Shown here piece by piece: positions 18,466 to 28,005 of a stretch of DNA of 64,000 nt. The first letter of the stretch is position 1. The number at the start of each line of letters is the position of its first letter. The translations under genes were made by a program, and so were the position numbers. Source of the stretch: Actinoplanes nipponensis (GTDB lineage: Bacteria > Actinomycetota > Actinomycetes > Mycobacteriales > Micromonosporaceae); the NCBI RefSeq assembly GCF_016862275.1, contig NZ_BOMQ01000074.1, positions 62,001 to 126,000 on the forward strand, in the 5' to 3' direction. The notes below the pieces were generated by a model. It was not told the origin of the DNA. It did not search any database and saw nothing but the letters and a program-made list of their open reading frames with translations.

Positions 18466-20838
18466 GTGGGCGCACCGCGGATCGAGGCCGCATCCCGGGC
18501 GCTGGCCCGGCCCACCTCCCGGCCGGGGGCGGCGCTGGCCGCGGTCGCGCTGCTGCTGTTCGTGGCCGGCGCCGCGTTGCAGTCCGTCCGCCCGCCGGCG
18601 GCCTCGGGCTCCGGCGCCCCGGCCGGCGAGTTCAGCGCCGGCCGCGCGTTCCAGCTGGTCCGCACCATCGGCGCCGAGCCGCACGTGGCGGGCAGCGCGC
18701 CGGCCGACGCCGTCCGCGAGCACCTGCTGACCACCCTGCGCGGCCTGGGCCTGACCCCCGAGGTGCAGGACACGGTGACGGTGCAGGGCGGCCGGCTGTC
18801 GTCGAGCGCCGGCGGCACCGGCCTGGCCCGGGTCCGCAACGTGGTGACGCTGCTGCCCGGCACGGCGTCGACCGGCCGGATCTTCCTGGTCGCGCACTAC
18901 GACTCGGCGCAGGTGTCGCCGGGCGGCAACGACGACGGCGCGGGCACGGCGGCGATCCTCGAGACCGCCCGGGCGCTGACGGCCGGGCCGCGGCTGCGCA
19001 ACGACGTCGTGCTGGTGCTCACCGACGCCGAGGAAGCCTGCCTGTGCGGGGCGAAGGCGTTCGTGGACCAGCATCCGCTGGCCCGCGCCGGCGGCGTCGT
19101 GCTCAACCTGGAGGCCCGCGGCAGCGCCGGGCCGGCCATCATGTTCGAGACCGCGGCCGACAACGCCGGGCTGACCGGGGTGTTCGCCACCGCGCCGAAG
19201 CCGGTCGGCACGTCGTTCGCGGTGGAGATCTACCGGCTGCTGCCCAACGACACCGACTTCACCCCGTTCCGGGAGGCGGGGTTCACCGGGTTCAACAGCG
19301 CGTACATCGACGGGGCGGCGGTCTACCACGCGCCGACCGACACCCCCGCGCGGATGGATCGCGACAGCCTGCAGCACCTGGGCGCCAACGCGCTCGCCCT
19401 GACCCGCGAGCTGGGCGGCCGCGACCTGCCCGGGCTGCGCGCGCGGGGCGACGCCACCTACTTCCCGGTGCCGGGCGGGCTGGCGGCCTACCCCGGCGAC
19501 CTGACCTGGCCGCTGGCGGCGCTCGCGCTGGTCGCCGTGCTGGCGCTGGCCTGGCTGGCGCGCCGCCGCGGGCGCACCACGTCCGGGCGGCTCGCCGGCG
19601 GTTTCGTCCTGGCCCTGGTGCCCGTCCTGGCGGCGCCGGTGGCGGCCCAGCTGCTCTGGGCGATGCTGAAACTCATCCGGCCGGGGTACGCCGAACAGCT
19701 CATCGACCCGTACCGGCCGCTCTGGTACAGGCTGGCCATCGTGGCTCTGACCGCGGCGATCGTGCTGGCCTGGTACGCGCTGCTGCGCCGCCGGCTGACC
19801 CCGGCCGCGCTGGCCGTGGGCGGCCTCGGCTGGCTGGCGGTGCTGGGCCTGGTGCTGGCCGCCGTCGCGCCCGGCGGCTCCTACCTGGCGGCGCTGCCGG
19901 CGCTGGCCGGCGCGCTCGCGGGCATCGCCGCGGTGCTGCTGCGCGGCTGGTGGTCCGTGCTGGCCGTGACCGTGGGCGCGGCCGTCGCCGTGGTGGTGCT
20001 GCTCCCCACGGTCGTCATGTTCTTCCCCGCGCTGGGCCTGGTGCTGGGCGGGGCCGGCGCCTTCATCACGACGCTGCTGGCCCTGGCCTTGCTGCCGGTG
20101 GTCGACCTGCTGCACCCGGAGGCCGGCGGCCAGCGCGGAATGGCAGCCGCACGCGCCCGCCGGCTCGGCGCCGCGCCCACACTGCTGGCGGTGCTCACCA
20201 CGCTGGCCTGCCTGGCGACCGGCCTGGCGGTGGACCGCTTCGACGCGGCGCACCCGGCCCCGACCCACCTGATGTACGCCCTGGACACGGACACCGGCCA
20301 GGCGCGCTGGCTGAGCGAGGAGGCCCGGCCCCAGCGGTGGACGTCCCAGTACGTCTCCGGCGCCCGCACGCCGGTCACCGACACGCTGCCCGCCTTCGGC
20401 ACCGAGGAGCTGCTCACCGGCCCGGCCCAGCCGGCGCAGGTGCCGGCGCCGGCCCTGACCCCGGGGACCGACACCACCGCCGGCGAGCTGCGCACCGTCA
20501 CCTTCCGGCTGAGCACGCAGCGCCGGGCCCGCCTGCTGACCCTGCACGTGAACGCGGAGGCGACGGTCACCAGGGCCACGGTCGCCGGCCGCGAGGTGCC
20601 CACCGGGACGAAGGCGGGCGGGCCGTGGGGCTTCGGTTTCGTCTTCCACGCGCCGCCGGCCGACGGCGTCCAGGTGAGCCTGACCGTGCCGGCCGGGGTC
20701 CCGCTCAAGCTGCGGGTGATGGACGCCACCGACGGCCTCTCATCGGTGCCCGGCTTCCGGGCCCGCCCGGCGGACGTCGGTGTGCGCGGCTCACACAGCT
20801 CGGAGATGCTGGCCGTCGCGCACACCTATCCGCTGTGA
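18466..20838 (+). CDS. Membrane-embedded M28-family peptidase
   Basis: A 790-residue protein. An N-terminal TM helix is followed by an M28 aminopeptidase-type domain with the di-zinc ligands HYDSAQ, GGNDDGAGT, TDAEEAC and YHAPTD. A C-terminal half follows with about eight TM helices and a final soluble beta domain. The layout resembles eukaryotic ERMP1/Fxna-like M28 proteins. Start GTG 18466 is set by GAAGGAGA at 18452-18459. The protease domain is predicted to face outside. Substrate unknown. Monocistronic. Confidence 0.88.
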   Translation: MGAPRIEAASRALARPTSRPGAALAAVALLLFVAGAALQSVRPPAASGSGAPAGEFSAGRAFQLVRTIGAEPHVAGSAPADAVREHLLTTLRGLGLTPEVQDTVTVQGGRLSSSAGGTGLARVRNVVTLLPGTASTGRIFLVAHYDSAQVSPGGNDDGAGTAAILETARALTAGPRLRNDVVLVLTDAEEACLCGAKAFVDQHPLARAGGVVLNLEARGSAGPAIMFETAADNAGLTGVFATAPKPVGTSFAVEIYRLLPNDTDFTPFREAGFTGFNSAYIDGAAVYHAPTDTPARMDRDSLQHLGANALALTRELGGRDLPGLRARGDATYFPVPGGLAAYPGDLTWPLAALALVAVLALAWLARRRGRTTSGRLAGGFVLALVPVLAAPVAAQLLWAMLKLIRPGYAEQLIDPYRPLWYRLAIVALTAAIVLAWYALLRRRLTPAALAVGGLGWLAVLGLVLAAVAPGGSYLAALPALAGALAGIAAVLLRGWWSVLAVTVGAAVAVVVLLPTVVMFFPALGLVLGGAGAFITTLLALALLPVVDLLHPEAGGQRGMAAARARRLGAAPTLLAVLTTLACLATGLAVDRFDAAHPAPTHLMYALDTDTGQARWLSEEARPQRWTSQYVSGARTPVTDTLPAFGTEELLTGPAQPAQVPAPALTPGTDTTAGELRTVTFRLSTQRRARLLTLHVNAEATVTRATVAGREVPTGTKAGGPWGFGFVFHAPPADGVQVSLTVPAGVPLKLRVMDATDGLSSVPGFRARPADVGVRGSHSSEMLAVAHTYPL

Positions 20839-20841
20839 GCC

Positions 20842-21126
20842 CTAGCGGCCGCGCCGGCCCTTGCCCTGCGAGGACTCGAACTTGAAGTGCACGAACAGCC
20901 GTCCCCAGTTGTCGCCGTCCTTCTCGACCCGGTGGTAGAGCTGCTTGATCTCCTTCTGGTCGAGGAAGCGGATCACCTTCTTCTTCAGGGCGCCCGAACC
21001 CTTGCCCGGGATGATCTCGACGAGCGTGGCCTTCTTCTGGATGGCCTCGTCGATGACATCGCGCAGGGCCTTGTCGATCTGGGTGCCCTTGTTGAAGATG
21101 TCGTGCAGGTCCAGCTTGATCTTCAC
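20842..21126 (-). CDS. Small Smr-domain protein
   Basis: A 94-residue stand-alone Smr (MutS2 C-terminal-like) domain. The LDLH motif at residues 5-8 and the IIPGKGSGALKKKV segment are the two hallmarks of the nuclease-associated Smr fold. The Arg/Lys-rich tail may bind nucleic acid. Its ATG overlaps the stop of the TPR gene by 4 bp. Stand-alone Smr proteins can nick RNA or DNA; activity here is inferred. Confidence 0.85.
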   Translation of the reverse strand: MKIKLDLHDIFNKGTQIDKALRDVIDEAIQKKATLVEIIPGKGSGALKKKVIRFLDQKEIKQLYHRVEKDGDNWGRLFVHFKFESSQGKGRRGR

Positions 21127-21509
21127 GCCTGCGGTCCCCGTCCGTCGTCGTTCTTGCCCAGCCAGGTCTCGACCCGCCGCAGCGCGTCGGCGTAGTCGCC
21201 ATGATTGTTCATCGCCGCGGCCAGGCGCAGGTGCGGCAGGGCCTCACGAAATCGGCCGGCCCGCTCGAGGGTCCGGCCGAGGACGTGGTGCGCGTAGTGG
21301 TCGGAGGGATCGTGCTCGATCAGCGCCCGTAGTTGCGCCTCCGCCCCGGCCAGCTGCGCCGAGTTGAAATAGGCCCGGGCCAGCAGCTGGCGGACGGCGG
21401 CGTTGCCCGGCTCGGCCGCGACGATCGGTTCCAGCAACCGGGCCGCCCCGAGGGGGTCGCCGGACTCGAAGAAGAAGGTGGCCCTGCGGTACTCCTCAAG
21501 AAGATCCAC
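21123..21509 (-). CDS. Tetratricopeptide-repeat protein
   Basis: A 128-residue helical protein with three TPR-like helical pairs (ATFFFESGDPLGAARLL, LLARAYFNSAQLAGAEAQL, VLGRTLERAGRFREALPHL). Likely a protein-protein adaptor. It is translationally coupled to the downstream Smr gene, so the two products may act together. Divergent from the glycoside-hydrolase-like gene. Confidence 0.85.
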   Translation of the reverse strand: MDLLEEYRRATFFFESGDPLGAARLLEPIVAAEPGNAAVRQLLARAYFNSAQLAGAEAQLRALIEHDPSDHYAHHVLGRTLERAGRFREALPHLRLAAAMNNHGDYADALRRVETWLGKNDDGRGPQA

Positions 21510-21646
21510 GACCCGCTCCCCACAGCCTCGCGCCGACGACTCCGATCAACGCTGGCACAACATCCGTCGAACGGCGAGTGTTCCGCCGCCCCGAGCTTCC
21601 CGACAATTCCCCCCATTCCGCAACCCTGGCGGCCCAGAATGCCGGG

Positions 21647-23812
21647 GTGGGGGACTTCCCGCTCCATCTCGTGCAGGCGCCGCCGCGCCCGGCCTTCGGT
21701 CGCGTCAAGGCCCTGGCGATCGGGGTCGTCACGCTGGCCATGTGCCTGTTCCTGGCCGGGGCGGCGGCCCGCCCGCAGGTACGCCCGGCCGCCTTCGCGA
21801 TCCCGGGCATGACCGCCATCGGTTCGCCGCCGGCCGGCCGCTCGTGGGCCCCGGCGCCGCGCGCGGCCGGCGGCCTGAGCAGCCTGGCGACCGCCGGCCG
21901 GGGCGAGTTCGCCCTGCACACGGTGGGCGGCGACGTCACCTTCCTGCCCGGGGTCAACCTGGGCGGCACCACGCCGGGACACCAGCCCGGGGAGCTCGCC
22001 ATCACCGCCGGGCAGTACCGGACCTGGTTCGCGGCGATGACCTGGCTCGGCATCCGGGTGGTCCGGATCGCCACCATCCACCCGCCGGCCTTCTACCGGG
22101 AGCTGGCGGCGCACAACCGGGCGGACCCCGGCCGGCCGCTCTACCTGATGCAGGGCGTCTATCTGCCGGACGAGTCGTACATCGAGAAGAACGACCTCTA
22201 CGACCCCGCGGTCACCACCGCCTTCCGGCAGGAGCTGCGCGACGCGGACCGGGCGGTGCGCGGCGACCTCACCCGGATGCCGCAACCGGGACGGGCCGAC
22301 GGCACCTGGGACACCGACGTGACGCCGTGGCTGGCCGGCTGGATCATCGGCGCCGAGCTGGACCCCGGCGCGACCGCCCGCTCGGACGCCCGCAACGCCG
22401 CCGCCCCGCCGGTCCGCGGCCGGTACGTCCGCAGCACCCCGCGGGCGACGCCGACCGAACGCTGGCTGGCCGCCCGGCTCGACGAGCTGGCCACCCGGCA
22501 GGCGGCCGCCGGGCTGAGCCGCCCGCTGGCCTTCGTGAACGGGGCGGCCACGGACCCGCTGCGGCACCCCGAGGAGCCGCTGGCCGAGCAGGACCGCGTC
22601 CAGCTCGACGCGAACCACGTGACGGCGACCGGCGCCTGGCCGGCCGGGATCTTCGCCGCCTATCACGCGTACCCGTACTATCCCGACTTCCAGCGGCGGG
22701 AGCCCGGCCTGCTGGCCCACCGGTACGCCGGCCGGCCCGACCCGTACGCGGGCTACCTGGCCGCCCTCAGGCGGCACCACGGCGCCGTGCCGACACTGAT
22801 CACCGAGTTCGGCGTGCCCTCGTCGATCGGCTCGGCGCACCAGGGACCGCTCGGGCGCGGCCAGGGTGACCACAGCGAGCGCGAGGCCCTGCGGATCGAC
22901 GCCGAGCTGCTGCGGCTGATCCGCGGCGAAGGGCTGGCGGGCGGCTTCCTGGCCGCCTGGACGGACGAGTGGTTCAGGTCCGCCTGGAACACCCGCCGGC
23001 ACCAGGACCCGGAGCGCCGCCAGCTCTGGCACGATCCGCTCACCTCCGAGCAGCACTTCGGCCTGATCGCCATGGACGCGGCCGGCGCGCCGGACGCGAC
23101 CACGGCGTACCTGCTGGACGACGAGGACGGGTGGCCGGCCCGGCGGGTCACGGCCCGGGTCGACGAGGCGTTCGTGCGGCTGCGGGTCGGGCTGGGCGAT
23201 CCAGCGCCGGCCACGCTGACGCTCGGCTTCGACGTGCTGCCCGGGCTGACCGGGCCGCCCGCGCCCGGCACCGCGAACCGCGGCGCGGACGCCGCGTTCT
23301 TCCTCGACCTGACCACCCGCACCGGCCAGTCCTACCTGCGCACCCAGCTCGATCCGCTGCCACTGGACGTCACTGTGCCGGTCGCGGCGCGCGGCCCGGG
23401 GGCCCTCGGCTGGCAGCGGTTCGAGCTGGTCACCAACCGGGCCGGGACGGCGCCGGGCACCGGCGAGAAGCTGCCGGCCGAGCTGCAGAACGCGGGGATG
23501 CTCCGGTACGGCGGCCCGGCCGCCGACAGCCGGTCGCTGTGGGAACGCGACGGCGACGATCTCCTGGTGCGCGTGCCGTGGGCGATGCTGGGCTTCGCGG
23601 ACCCGTCGAGGCACTCGGTCGGCGTGCCGGCGGGCCGCGGCCTGACCCTGCAGGTGTCCCCGGGGATCGGCGTCACCGTGTCCTCGACCGGCACCGACCA
23701 GGCGACCGCGCCGGTGACGTGGGTCAACTGGAACCGGCCGTACCACACCGAGCGGCTCAAGCAGGGCGCCGACCAGTTCCGCGACGCGGCCCTGGAGACT
23801 GGCGGCCCGTGA
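21647..23812 (+). CDS. Membrane-anchored glycoside-hydrolase-like protein
   Basis: About 721 residues. An N-terminal signal/anchor helix (LAIGVVTLAMCLFLAGAAA) precedes a TIM-barrel-like region: FLPGVNLGGTTPGH, GIRVVRIATIHPPAFY, HAYPYYPDFQ and TLITEFGVPSS with a Glu in the strand-7 position, then FLAAWTDEWFR. A C-terminal beta domain follows. It resembles cellulase-superfamily (clan GH-A) proteins but I cannot name the family. The start is uncertain: GTG 21647 or GTG 21578, neither with a good ribosome site. It ends convergent with the RCC1 gene. Confidence 0.7.
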   Translation: MGDFPLHLVQAPPRPAFGRVKALAIGVVTLAMCLFLAGAAARPQVRPAAFAIPGMTAIGSPPAGRSWAPAPRAAGGLSSLATAGRGEFALHTVGGDVTFLPGVNLGGTTPGHQPGELAITAGQYRTWFAAMTWLGIRVVRIATIHPPAFYRELAAHNRADPGRPLYLMQGVYLPDESYIEKNDLYDPAVTTAFRQELRDADRAVRGDLTRMPQPGRADGTWDTDVTPWLAGWIIGAELDPGATARSDARNAAAPPVRGRYVRSTPRATPTERWLAARLDELATRQAAAGLSRPLAFVNGAATDPLRHPEEPLAEQDRVQLDANHVTATGAWPAGIFAAYHAYPYYPDFQRREPGLLAHRYAGRPDPYAGYLAALRRHHGAVPTLITEFGVPSSIGSAHQGPLGRGQGDHSEREALRIDAELLRLIRGEGLAGGFLAAWTDEWFRSAWNTRRHQDPERRQLWHDPLTSEQHFGLIAMDAAGAPDATTAYLLDDEDGWPARRVTARVDEAFVRLRVGLGDPAPATLTLGFDVLPGLTGPPAPGTANRGADAAFFLDLTTRTGQSYLRTQLDPLPLDVTVPVAARGPGALGWQRFELVTNRAGTAPGTGEKLPAELQNAGMLRYGGPAADSRSLWERDGDDLLVRVPWAMLGFADPSRHSVGVPAGRGLTLQVSPGIGVTVSSTGTDQATAPVTWVNWNRPYHTERLKQGADQFRDAALETGGP

Positions 23813-23824
23813 CCGCCGGCCGGG

Positions 23825-25390
23825 TCAGGGGCGGCGGACGAGCTTGGCGGCCAGCCCGCCGCCGATCAGCAGGGTGCCGAGCGCGAACAGGGCCACCGGG
23901 CTGAGCCCGGTGACCGGCAGCCCGGCCCCGGCCCCGGGCAGCACCGAGGCGGCCTTCCGGCGCGGCGCGGGCGTACCGGACGGGAGCGGCGCGGCCGCGG
24001 CCGGCGTGGCGGTGACGAACTCGCCGACGGTGATGCCGTCGCCGGTCCGCACCACCACCGAGACGTCGTACTCGCGGTCGTTGCGCAGCCCGGTCAGCTC
24101 GCAGCCGGCGGCGGTGACGACGGTGAGCGTGCACCCGGACTCGTAGCCGGCGGTGGTGACCCAGTAGTAGCCGAACGGCCCGGAGCCGAGGTCCGCGGGC
24201 GGGCGCCAGTCGACCCGCAGGCCGCCGTCGAGGGCCCGCACGCGGACGCCGGTCGCGGCGCCGGGCGGCCGGGGCAGACCCGCCACCGGTACGGGCACAG
24301 CGCTCGCCGCGGTACTGCCGGCGCCCAGCTGGCCGGCCGCCCCGGCACCCCAGCAGGACGCGTACCCCCGGACGTCGAAGGCGCAGGTGTGCTCCTCGCC
24401 GGCGTCCAGGTCGCGCAGCGCGCCACCGGCCGCCACGGGCACCGGTACGGCCCGGGCCGCCGAGCGGTCCCAGCAGGACGCCCGCCCGCCCCTTTCCAGC
24501 CCGCAGGTGTGCTTCCCGCCGGCGGTCACCTCGCCGAGCGGCGCCGCCAGGTCGACCGGGACCGGACGGGCCTTCCCGGCGCCCCAGCAGTACGCCCGTC
24601 CCGTCACCGCCAGCGCACACGCCTGCCTCCCGCCGACCGTGACCTCGCGGAACTGGCCGCGCACGGGGACGGCCACCGGCTCGTCACGGTCGCCGGGCCG
24701 GCCGACACCCAGTTGCCCGTACGCGTCCGAGCCCCAGCAGAACACCGCCCCGCCGGCGGTCACGGCGCAGGTGCTGTCGCGACCCGCGGCGATGTCGACG
24801 ACCGGGCCGCCCATCCCGCCCACCCGCACCGGCGCCGCCGAGCCGCGCCGGCCCGGCACGCCGAGCTGGCCGTGGGCGCCGTCGCCCCAGCACCAGGCGC
24901 CGCCCTCGTCGTCCACGGCGCAGGTGTGCCGGGCGCCGGTGGTGACCCCGACCAGGTTGCGCCCGGCCAGGCCGGTCACCGCCACGGGGGTGTCCCGGTC
25001 GGTACGGGCGCCGTCGCCCAGCTGCCCGGCGGTGCCGTCGCCCCAGCAGCGCGCGGTGCCGCGCACGTCGATCGCGCAGGTGTGGGCCTGGCCGGCGTCG
25101 ACCTGGACCACGTCGTGCAGGGCGAGCACCGGCCGGCCGAAGGGGTGCGCGGCGCCGCCGTCGCCCAGCTGCCCGGACGAGTCGTCGCCCCAGCAGTAGA
25201 GCTCACCGAGGCTGGTCCGGGCGCAGGAGTGGGCGCCACCCGCGGCGATGGTGGCCGTGCCCGGGCCGGCGGTCGTGATCGTGTCGGCGTCGATGCCGGG
25301 CGGGTACTGCCCCTGCGCGGCCACCGGCGCCGCCGGCAGCACGAGGAGGGCGAGCGCCGCGACGACCCCTCCGAGACGACCCAGCCGCAC
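23825..25390 (-). CDS. Cell-wall-anchored RCC1-repeat protein
   Basis: A 521-residue exported protein. A signal peptide (VVAALALLVLPAAPVAAQ) is followed by about seven RCC1-type propeller repeats, each with C-A-x6-8-YCWG and DGQLG-like motifs (for example SCARTSLGELYCWGDD). A fibronectin-III-like domain follows (about 385-470). The C-terminus is a sortase signal: LPVTG, a hydrophobic helix and RRP. RCC1 propellers mediate binding; the exported actinobacterial ones have no known partner. The paired Cys residues could form disulfides between blades. Confidence 0.88.
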   Translation of the reverse strand: MRLGRLGGVVAALALLVLPAAPVAAQGQYPPGIDADTITTAGPGTATIAAGGAHSCARTSLGELYCWGDDSSGQLGDGGAAHPFGRPVLALHDVVQVDAGQAHTCAIDVRGTARCWGDGTAGQLGDGARTDRDTPVAVTGLAGRNLVGVTTGARHTCAVDDEGGAWCWGDGAHGQLGVPGRRGSAAPVRVGGMGGPVVDIAAGRDSTCAVTAGGAVFCWGSDAYGQLGVGRPGDRDEPVAVPVRGQFREVTVGGRQACALAVTGRAYCWGAGKARPVPVDLAAPLGEVTAGGKHTCGLERGGRASCWDRSAARAVPVPVAAGGALRDLDAGEEHTCAFDVRGYASCWGAGAAGQLGAGSTAASAVPVPVAGLPRPPGAATGVRVRALDGGLRVDWRPPADLGSGPFGYYWVTTAGYESGCTLTVVTAAGCELTGLRNDREYDVSVVVRTGDGITVGEFVTATPAAAAPLPSGTPAPRRKAASVLPGAGAGLPVTGLSPVALFALGTLLIGGGLAAKLVRRP

Positions 25391-25688
25391 CCAGTCCTCC
25401 GCTCATCACGCCGCCACAACGCGCGCCATTATGCGGAGTTTCGAGGACTTAGTCCGATTCCGACACGCTCCGGCCGCGGCCCGCGGCCGGAACCTCGGCG
25501 AGCACGTCGCTGCTGGTGATCGCGGGAGGGCGGTCCGGAAGATCGTCCTGTCCGTCATGGCGATGACTGTGTCGACCGCGCGTGTCACCGCGCTGTGCGA
25601 AAACCATGGTGCGCCTGTGTCCGGTACGCACAGGTGCTACACAGGAAGCGGAAAGGCGGCGCAAAGCGGGGCCCGCGACAGTAGGGGC
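25391..25688 (+). promoter_or_regulatory. Intergenic promoter region of the two-component operon
   Basis: This 298-bp gap separates divergent genes. It holds a perfect palindrome TCCGGCCGCGG-C-CCGCGGCCGGA (25469-25491, arms of 11 bp) of unknown function, and the CACAGG repeats annotated separately. No gene is supported here. The palindrome has no U-tract, so it is not a clear terminator. Confidence 0.45.
25614..25645 (+). promoter_or_regulatory. Candidate response-regulator box (11-bp direct repeat)
   Basis: CACAGG (25629-25634) and CACAGG (25640-25645) are exactly 11 bp apart. An inverted copy CCTGTG lies at 25614-25619. An 11-bp period is that of OmpR/PhoP-family sites. The same repeat recurs in front of two glycosyltransferase genes (29711 and 32011). 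Autoregulation of the 25689 gene is inferred. Confidence 0.55.
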
Positions 25689-26426
25689 ATGACGATGGCG
25701 AACGCAGACAGCAGCACGGAGCTCCGGCGCCCCGACGGCGGTCCCGTCCGGGTCCTCGTGGTCGACGACGAGCCCACCCTCGCCGAGCTGCTGTCGATGG
25801 CCCTGCGGTACGAGGGCTGGGACGTGCGCAGCGCCGGCGACGGGCACACCGCCGTCCGGACCGCCCGCGACTTCCGCCCCGACGCCGTCGTGCTCGACAT
25901 GATGCTGCCCGACATCGACGGCCTCGAGGTGCTGCGCCGGCTGCGCGGCGAGACGCCCGAGGTGCCGGTGCTGTTCCTGACCGCGAAGGACTCGGTCGAG
26001 GACCGCATCACCGGGCTCACCGCCGGCGGCGACGACTACGTCACCAAGCCGTTCAGCCTGGAGGAGGTGGTGGCCCGGCTGCGCGGCCTGATGCGCCGGA
26101 TGGGTCACTCCCCCCTGCGGACGGAATCGCAGCTGATCGTCGGCGACCTGAGCCTGGACGAGGACAGCCACGAGGTGCGCCGCGGTGGCGACCTGGTCAA
26201 CCTGACGGCCACGGAGTTCGAGCTGCTGCGGTACCTCATGCGCAACCCGCGCCGGGTGCTCAGCAAGAGCCAGATCCTGGACCGGGTGTGGAACTACGAC
26301 TTCGGCGGGCAGGCCAACGTGGTGGAGCTCTACATCTCGTACCTGCGCAAGAAGATCGACGCGGGCCGCAACCCGATGATCCACACCATGCGCGGAGCGG
26401 GCTATGTCCTCAAGCCGGCTGACTGA
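25689..26426 (+). CDS. OmpR-family response regulator
   Basis: A 245-residue DNA-binding response regulator. The receiver (VVDDEPT, phosphoacceptor Asp in AVVLDMMLPDIDG, Thr in LFLTAKD, Lys in YVTKPF) is joined to a winged-helix Trans_reg_C domain (NLTATEFELLRYL, NVVELYISYLRKKID). The start at ATG 25689 follows a weak GGGG site; ATG 25695 is an alternative. The histidine kinase gene overlaps its 3' end by 23 bp. Repeats upstream suggest autoregulation and control of the nearby glycosyltransferase genes. It resembles the actinobacterial TcrA/MprA/PrrA group. Confidence 0.93.
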   Translation: MTMANADSSTELRRPDGGPVRVLVVDDEPTLAELLSMALRYEGWDVRSAGDGHTAVRTARDFRPDAVVLDMMLPDIDGLEVLRRLRGETPEVPVLFLTAKDSVEDRITGLTAGGDDYVTKPFSLEEVVARLRGLMRRMGHSPLRTESQLIVGDLSLDEDSHEVRRGGDLVNLTATEFELLRYLMRNPRRVLSKSQILDRVWNYDFGGQANVVELYISYLRKKIDAGRNPMIHTMRGAGYVLKPAD

Positions 26427-28005
26427 GACCCGGCCGGCCGGCTGGAACCCGGCGGGCTGGCCGCTACGGACCCGGCTGGTCGCCATCATGATCGTGCTGC
26501 TGGTGATCCTCGGGCTGGCCGTCGGCGGCACCGCCGAGATCTACCTGCACAAGGTGCTCTACGACCGGGTCGACAGCCAGCTCGTCGAGGCCGGCGAGCG
26601 GGCGCTCGGCCAGGGCCCGGGCGGGCGCATCCCGGGCGGCGGCTTCGACCGCGCGGGCTTCCTCTGGGCCACCGTGGCTCCACCCAGCGCCCCCGAGGGT
26701 TCGATCGTGCAGGCATTCACCTTGTCGGAGACCGGCACGATCACCTCGGCCGGTGGCGGCCTGGTCGCCTATCAGGCGCCCGAGGCCGGCTCGACCGAGG
26801 ACTACGGCCGGCCGCGCAACGGATACACCGCCCTGCCCGTCTCCGCGATCACCGCGCTCAGCCGGGTCGTTCCGGACGACGTGCACACCGACGTCGATCT
26901 CGGCGACGAGCTGGGCGCCTACCGTGTGGCCGGCCGGCTCACCCCGGACGGCACCCTGGTCGTCACCGGCCTGTCGCTGGCGGACACGCAGAACACGCTG
27001 TACGCGGTCGCGGGCGTCACCGGCGGCGTCGTGCTGCTCGCGCTCGTCGCGGCCGGTTGGGCGGGCGCCGTGATCATTCGCCGTACCCTCCAGCCGCTGC
27101 ACCGGGTCGCGGCCACCGCGACCAGGGTCGCCGAGCTGGAGCTGGACCGGGGCGAGGTCGAGCTCGCCCAGCGCGTGCCGGCCGCCGACACCGACCCGCG
27201 CACCGAGGTGGGTCAGGTCGGCGCGGCGCTCAACCGGCTGCTCGACCACGTCGGCAACGCCCTGGAGGCCCGGCACGCCAGCGAGCTGCAGGTCCGGCAG
27301 TTCGTCGCGGACGCCAGCCACGAGCTGCGCACGCCGCTCGCCGCGATCCGCGGTTACGCCGAGCTGAGCCGGCGCAGCCGGCAGCCGGTGCCCGACGAGA
27401 TCGGCCACGTGCTGCGGCGCGTCGAGTCCGAGGCGACCCGGATGACCGCGCTGGTCGAGGACCTGCTGCTGCTGGCCCGCCTGGACGCCGGCCGCCCGCT
27501 GGCCCAGGACCCGGTGGACCTGACGATGCTGGTGGTGGACGCGGTGAGCGACGCGCACGCGGCCGGCCCGGGCCACGACTGGCAGCTCGACCTGCCCGCG
27601 GAGCCGGTGACGATCACCGGTGACGCCCAGCGGCTGCACCAGGTGCTGGCCAACCTGCTGGCCAACGCCCGGACCCACACGCCGGAGGGCACGACGGTGA
27701 CGGTCGGGGTCAGCGAGAGCGGCGGCGCGGCGGTGCTGAGCGTGACCGACGCCGGGCCCGGCATCCCGGCCGACCTCCAGCCGCACATCTTCGAGCGGTT
27801 CGCCCGGGGGGACAGCTCGCGGTCCCGGGCGGCGGGCAGCACCGGCCTCGGGCTCTCGATCGTGCACGCGGTGGTGACGGCCCACGGCGGCACGGTCGCG
27901 GTACGCAGCGAGCCCGGTCGCACCGAGTTCACCGTACGGCTGCCGATGACCGCCGCGCTCCCGCCGGCCGCCACCCTCAGCGTCCCTGCCGCAGCCCGTC
28001 CATGA
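26404..28005 (+). CDS. Sensor histidine kinase
   Basis: A 533-residue kinase. TM1 (about 25-45, LVAIMIVLLVILGLAVGG), an extracytoplasmic sensor of about 140 residues, TM2 (about 195-220), HAMP, HisKA (phosphoacceptor His in VADASHELRTPLAAIRGYA), and HATPase_c (NLLANARTHTPEG, DAGPGIP, STGLGLSIV). It is translationally coupled to the response regulator, which is its presumed partner. The last 29 bp overlap a convergent hypothetical gene. Confidence 0.93.
   Translation: MSSSRLTETRPAGWNPAGWPLRTRLVAIMIVLLVILGLAVGGTAEIYLHKVLYDRVDSQLVEAGERALGQGPGGRIPGGGFDRAGFLWATVAPPSAPEGSIVQAFTLSETGTITSAGGGLVAYQAPEAGSTEDYGRPRNGYTALPVSAITALSRVVPDDVHTDVDLGDELGAYRVAGRLTPDGTLVVTGLSLADTQNTLYAVAGVTGGVVLLALVAAGWAGAVIIRRTLQPLHRVAATATRVAELELDRGEVELAQRVPAADTDPRTEVGQVGAALNRLLDHVGNALEARHASELQVRQFVADASHELRTPLAAIRGYAELSRRSRQPVPDEIGHVLRRVESEATRMTALVEDLLLLARLDAGRPLAQDPVDLTMLVVDAVSDAHAAGPGHDWQLDLPAEPVTITGDAQRLHQVLANLLANARTHTPEGTTVTVGVSESGGAAVLSVTDAGPGIPADLQPHIFERFARGDSSRSRAAGSTGLGLSIVHAVVTAHGGTVAVRSEPGRTEFTVRLPMTAALPPAATLSVPAAARP

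Noticed and set aside
25469..25491. Perfect 11-bp-arm palindrome as terminator of the RCC1 or response regulator gene.
   Set aside because: It lies upstream of both genes, in their divergent promoter gap, and has no U-tract; function left open.
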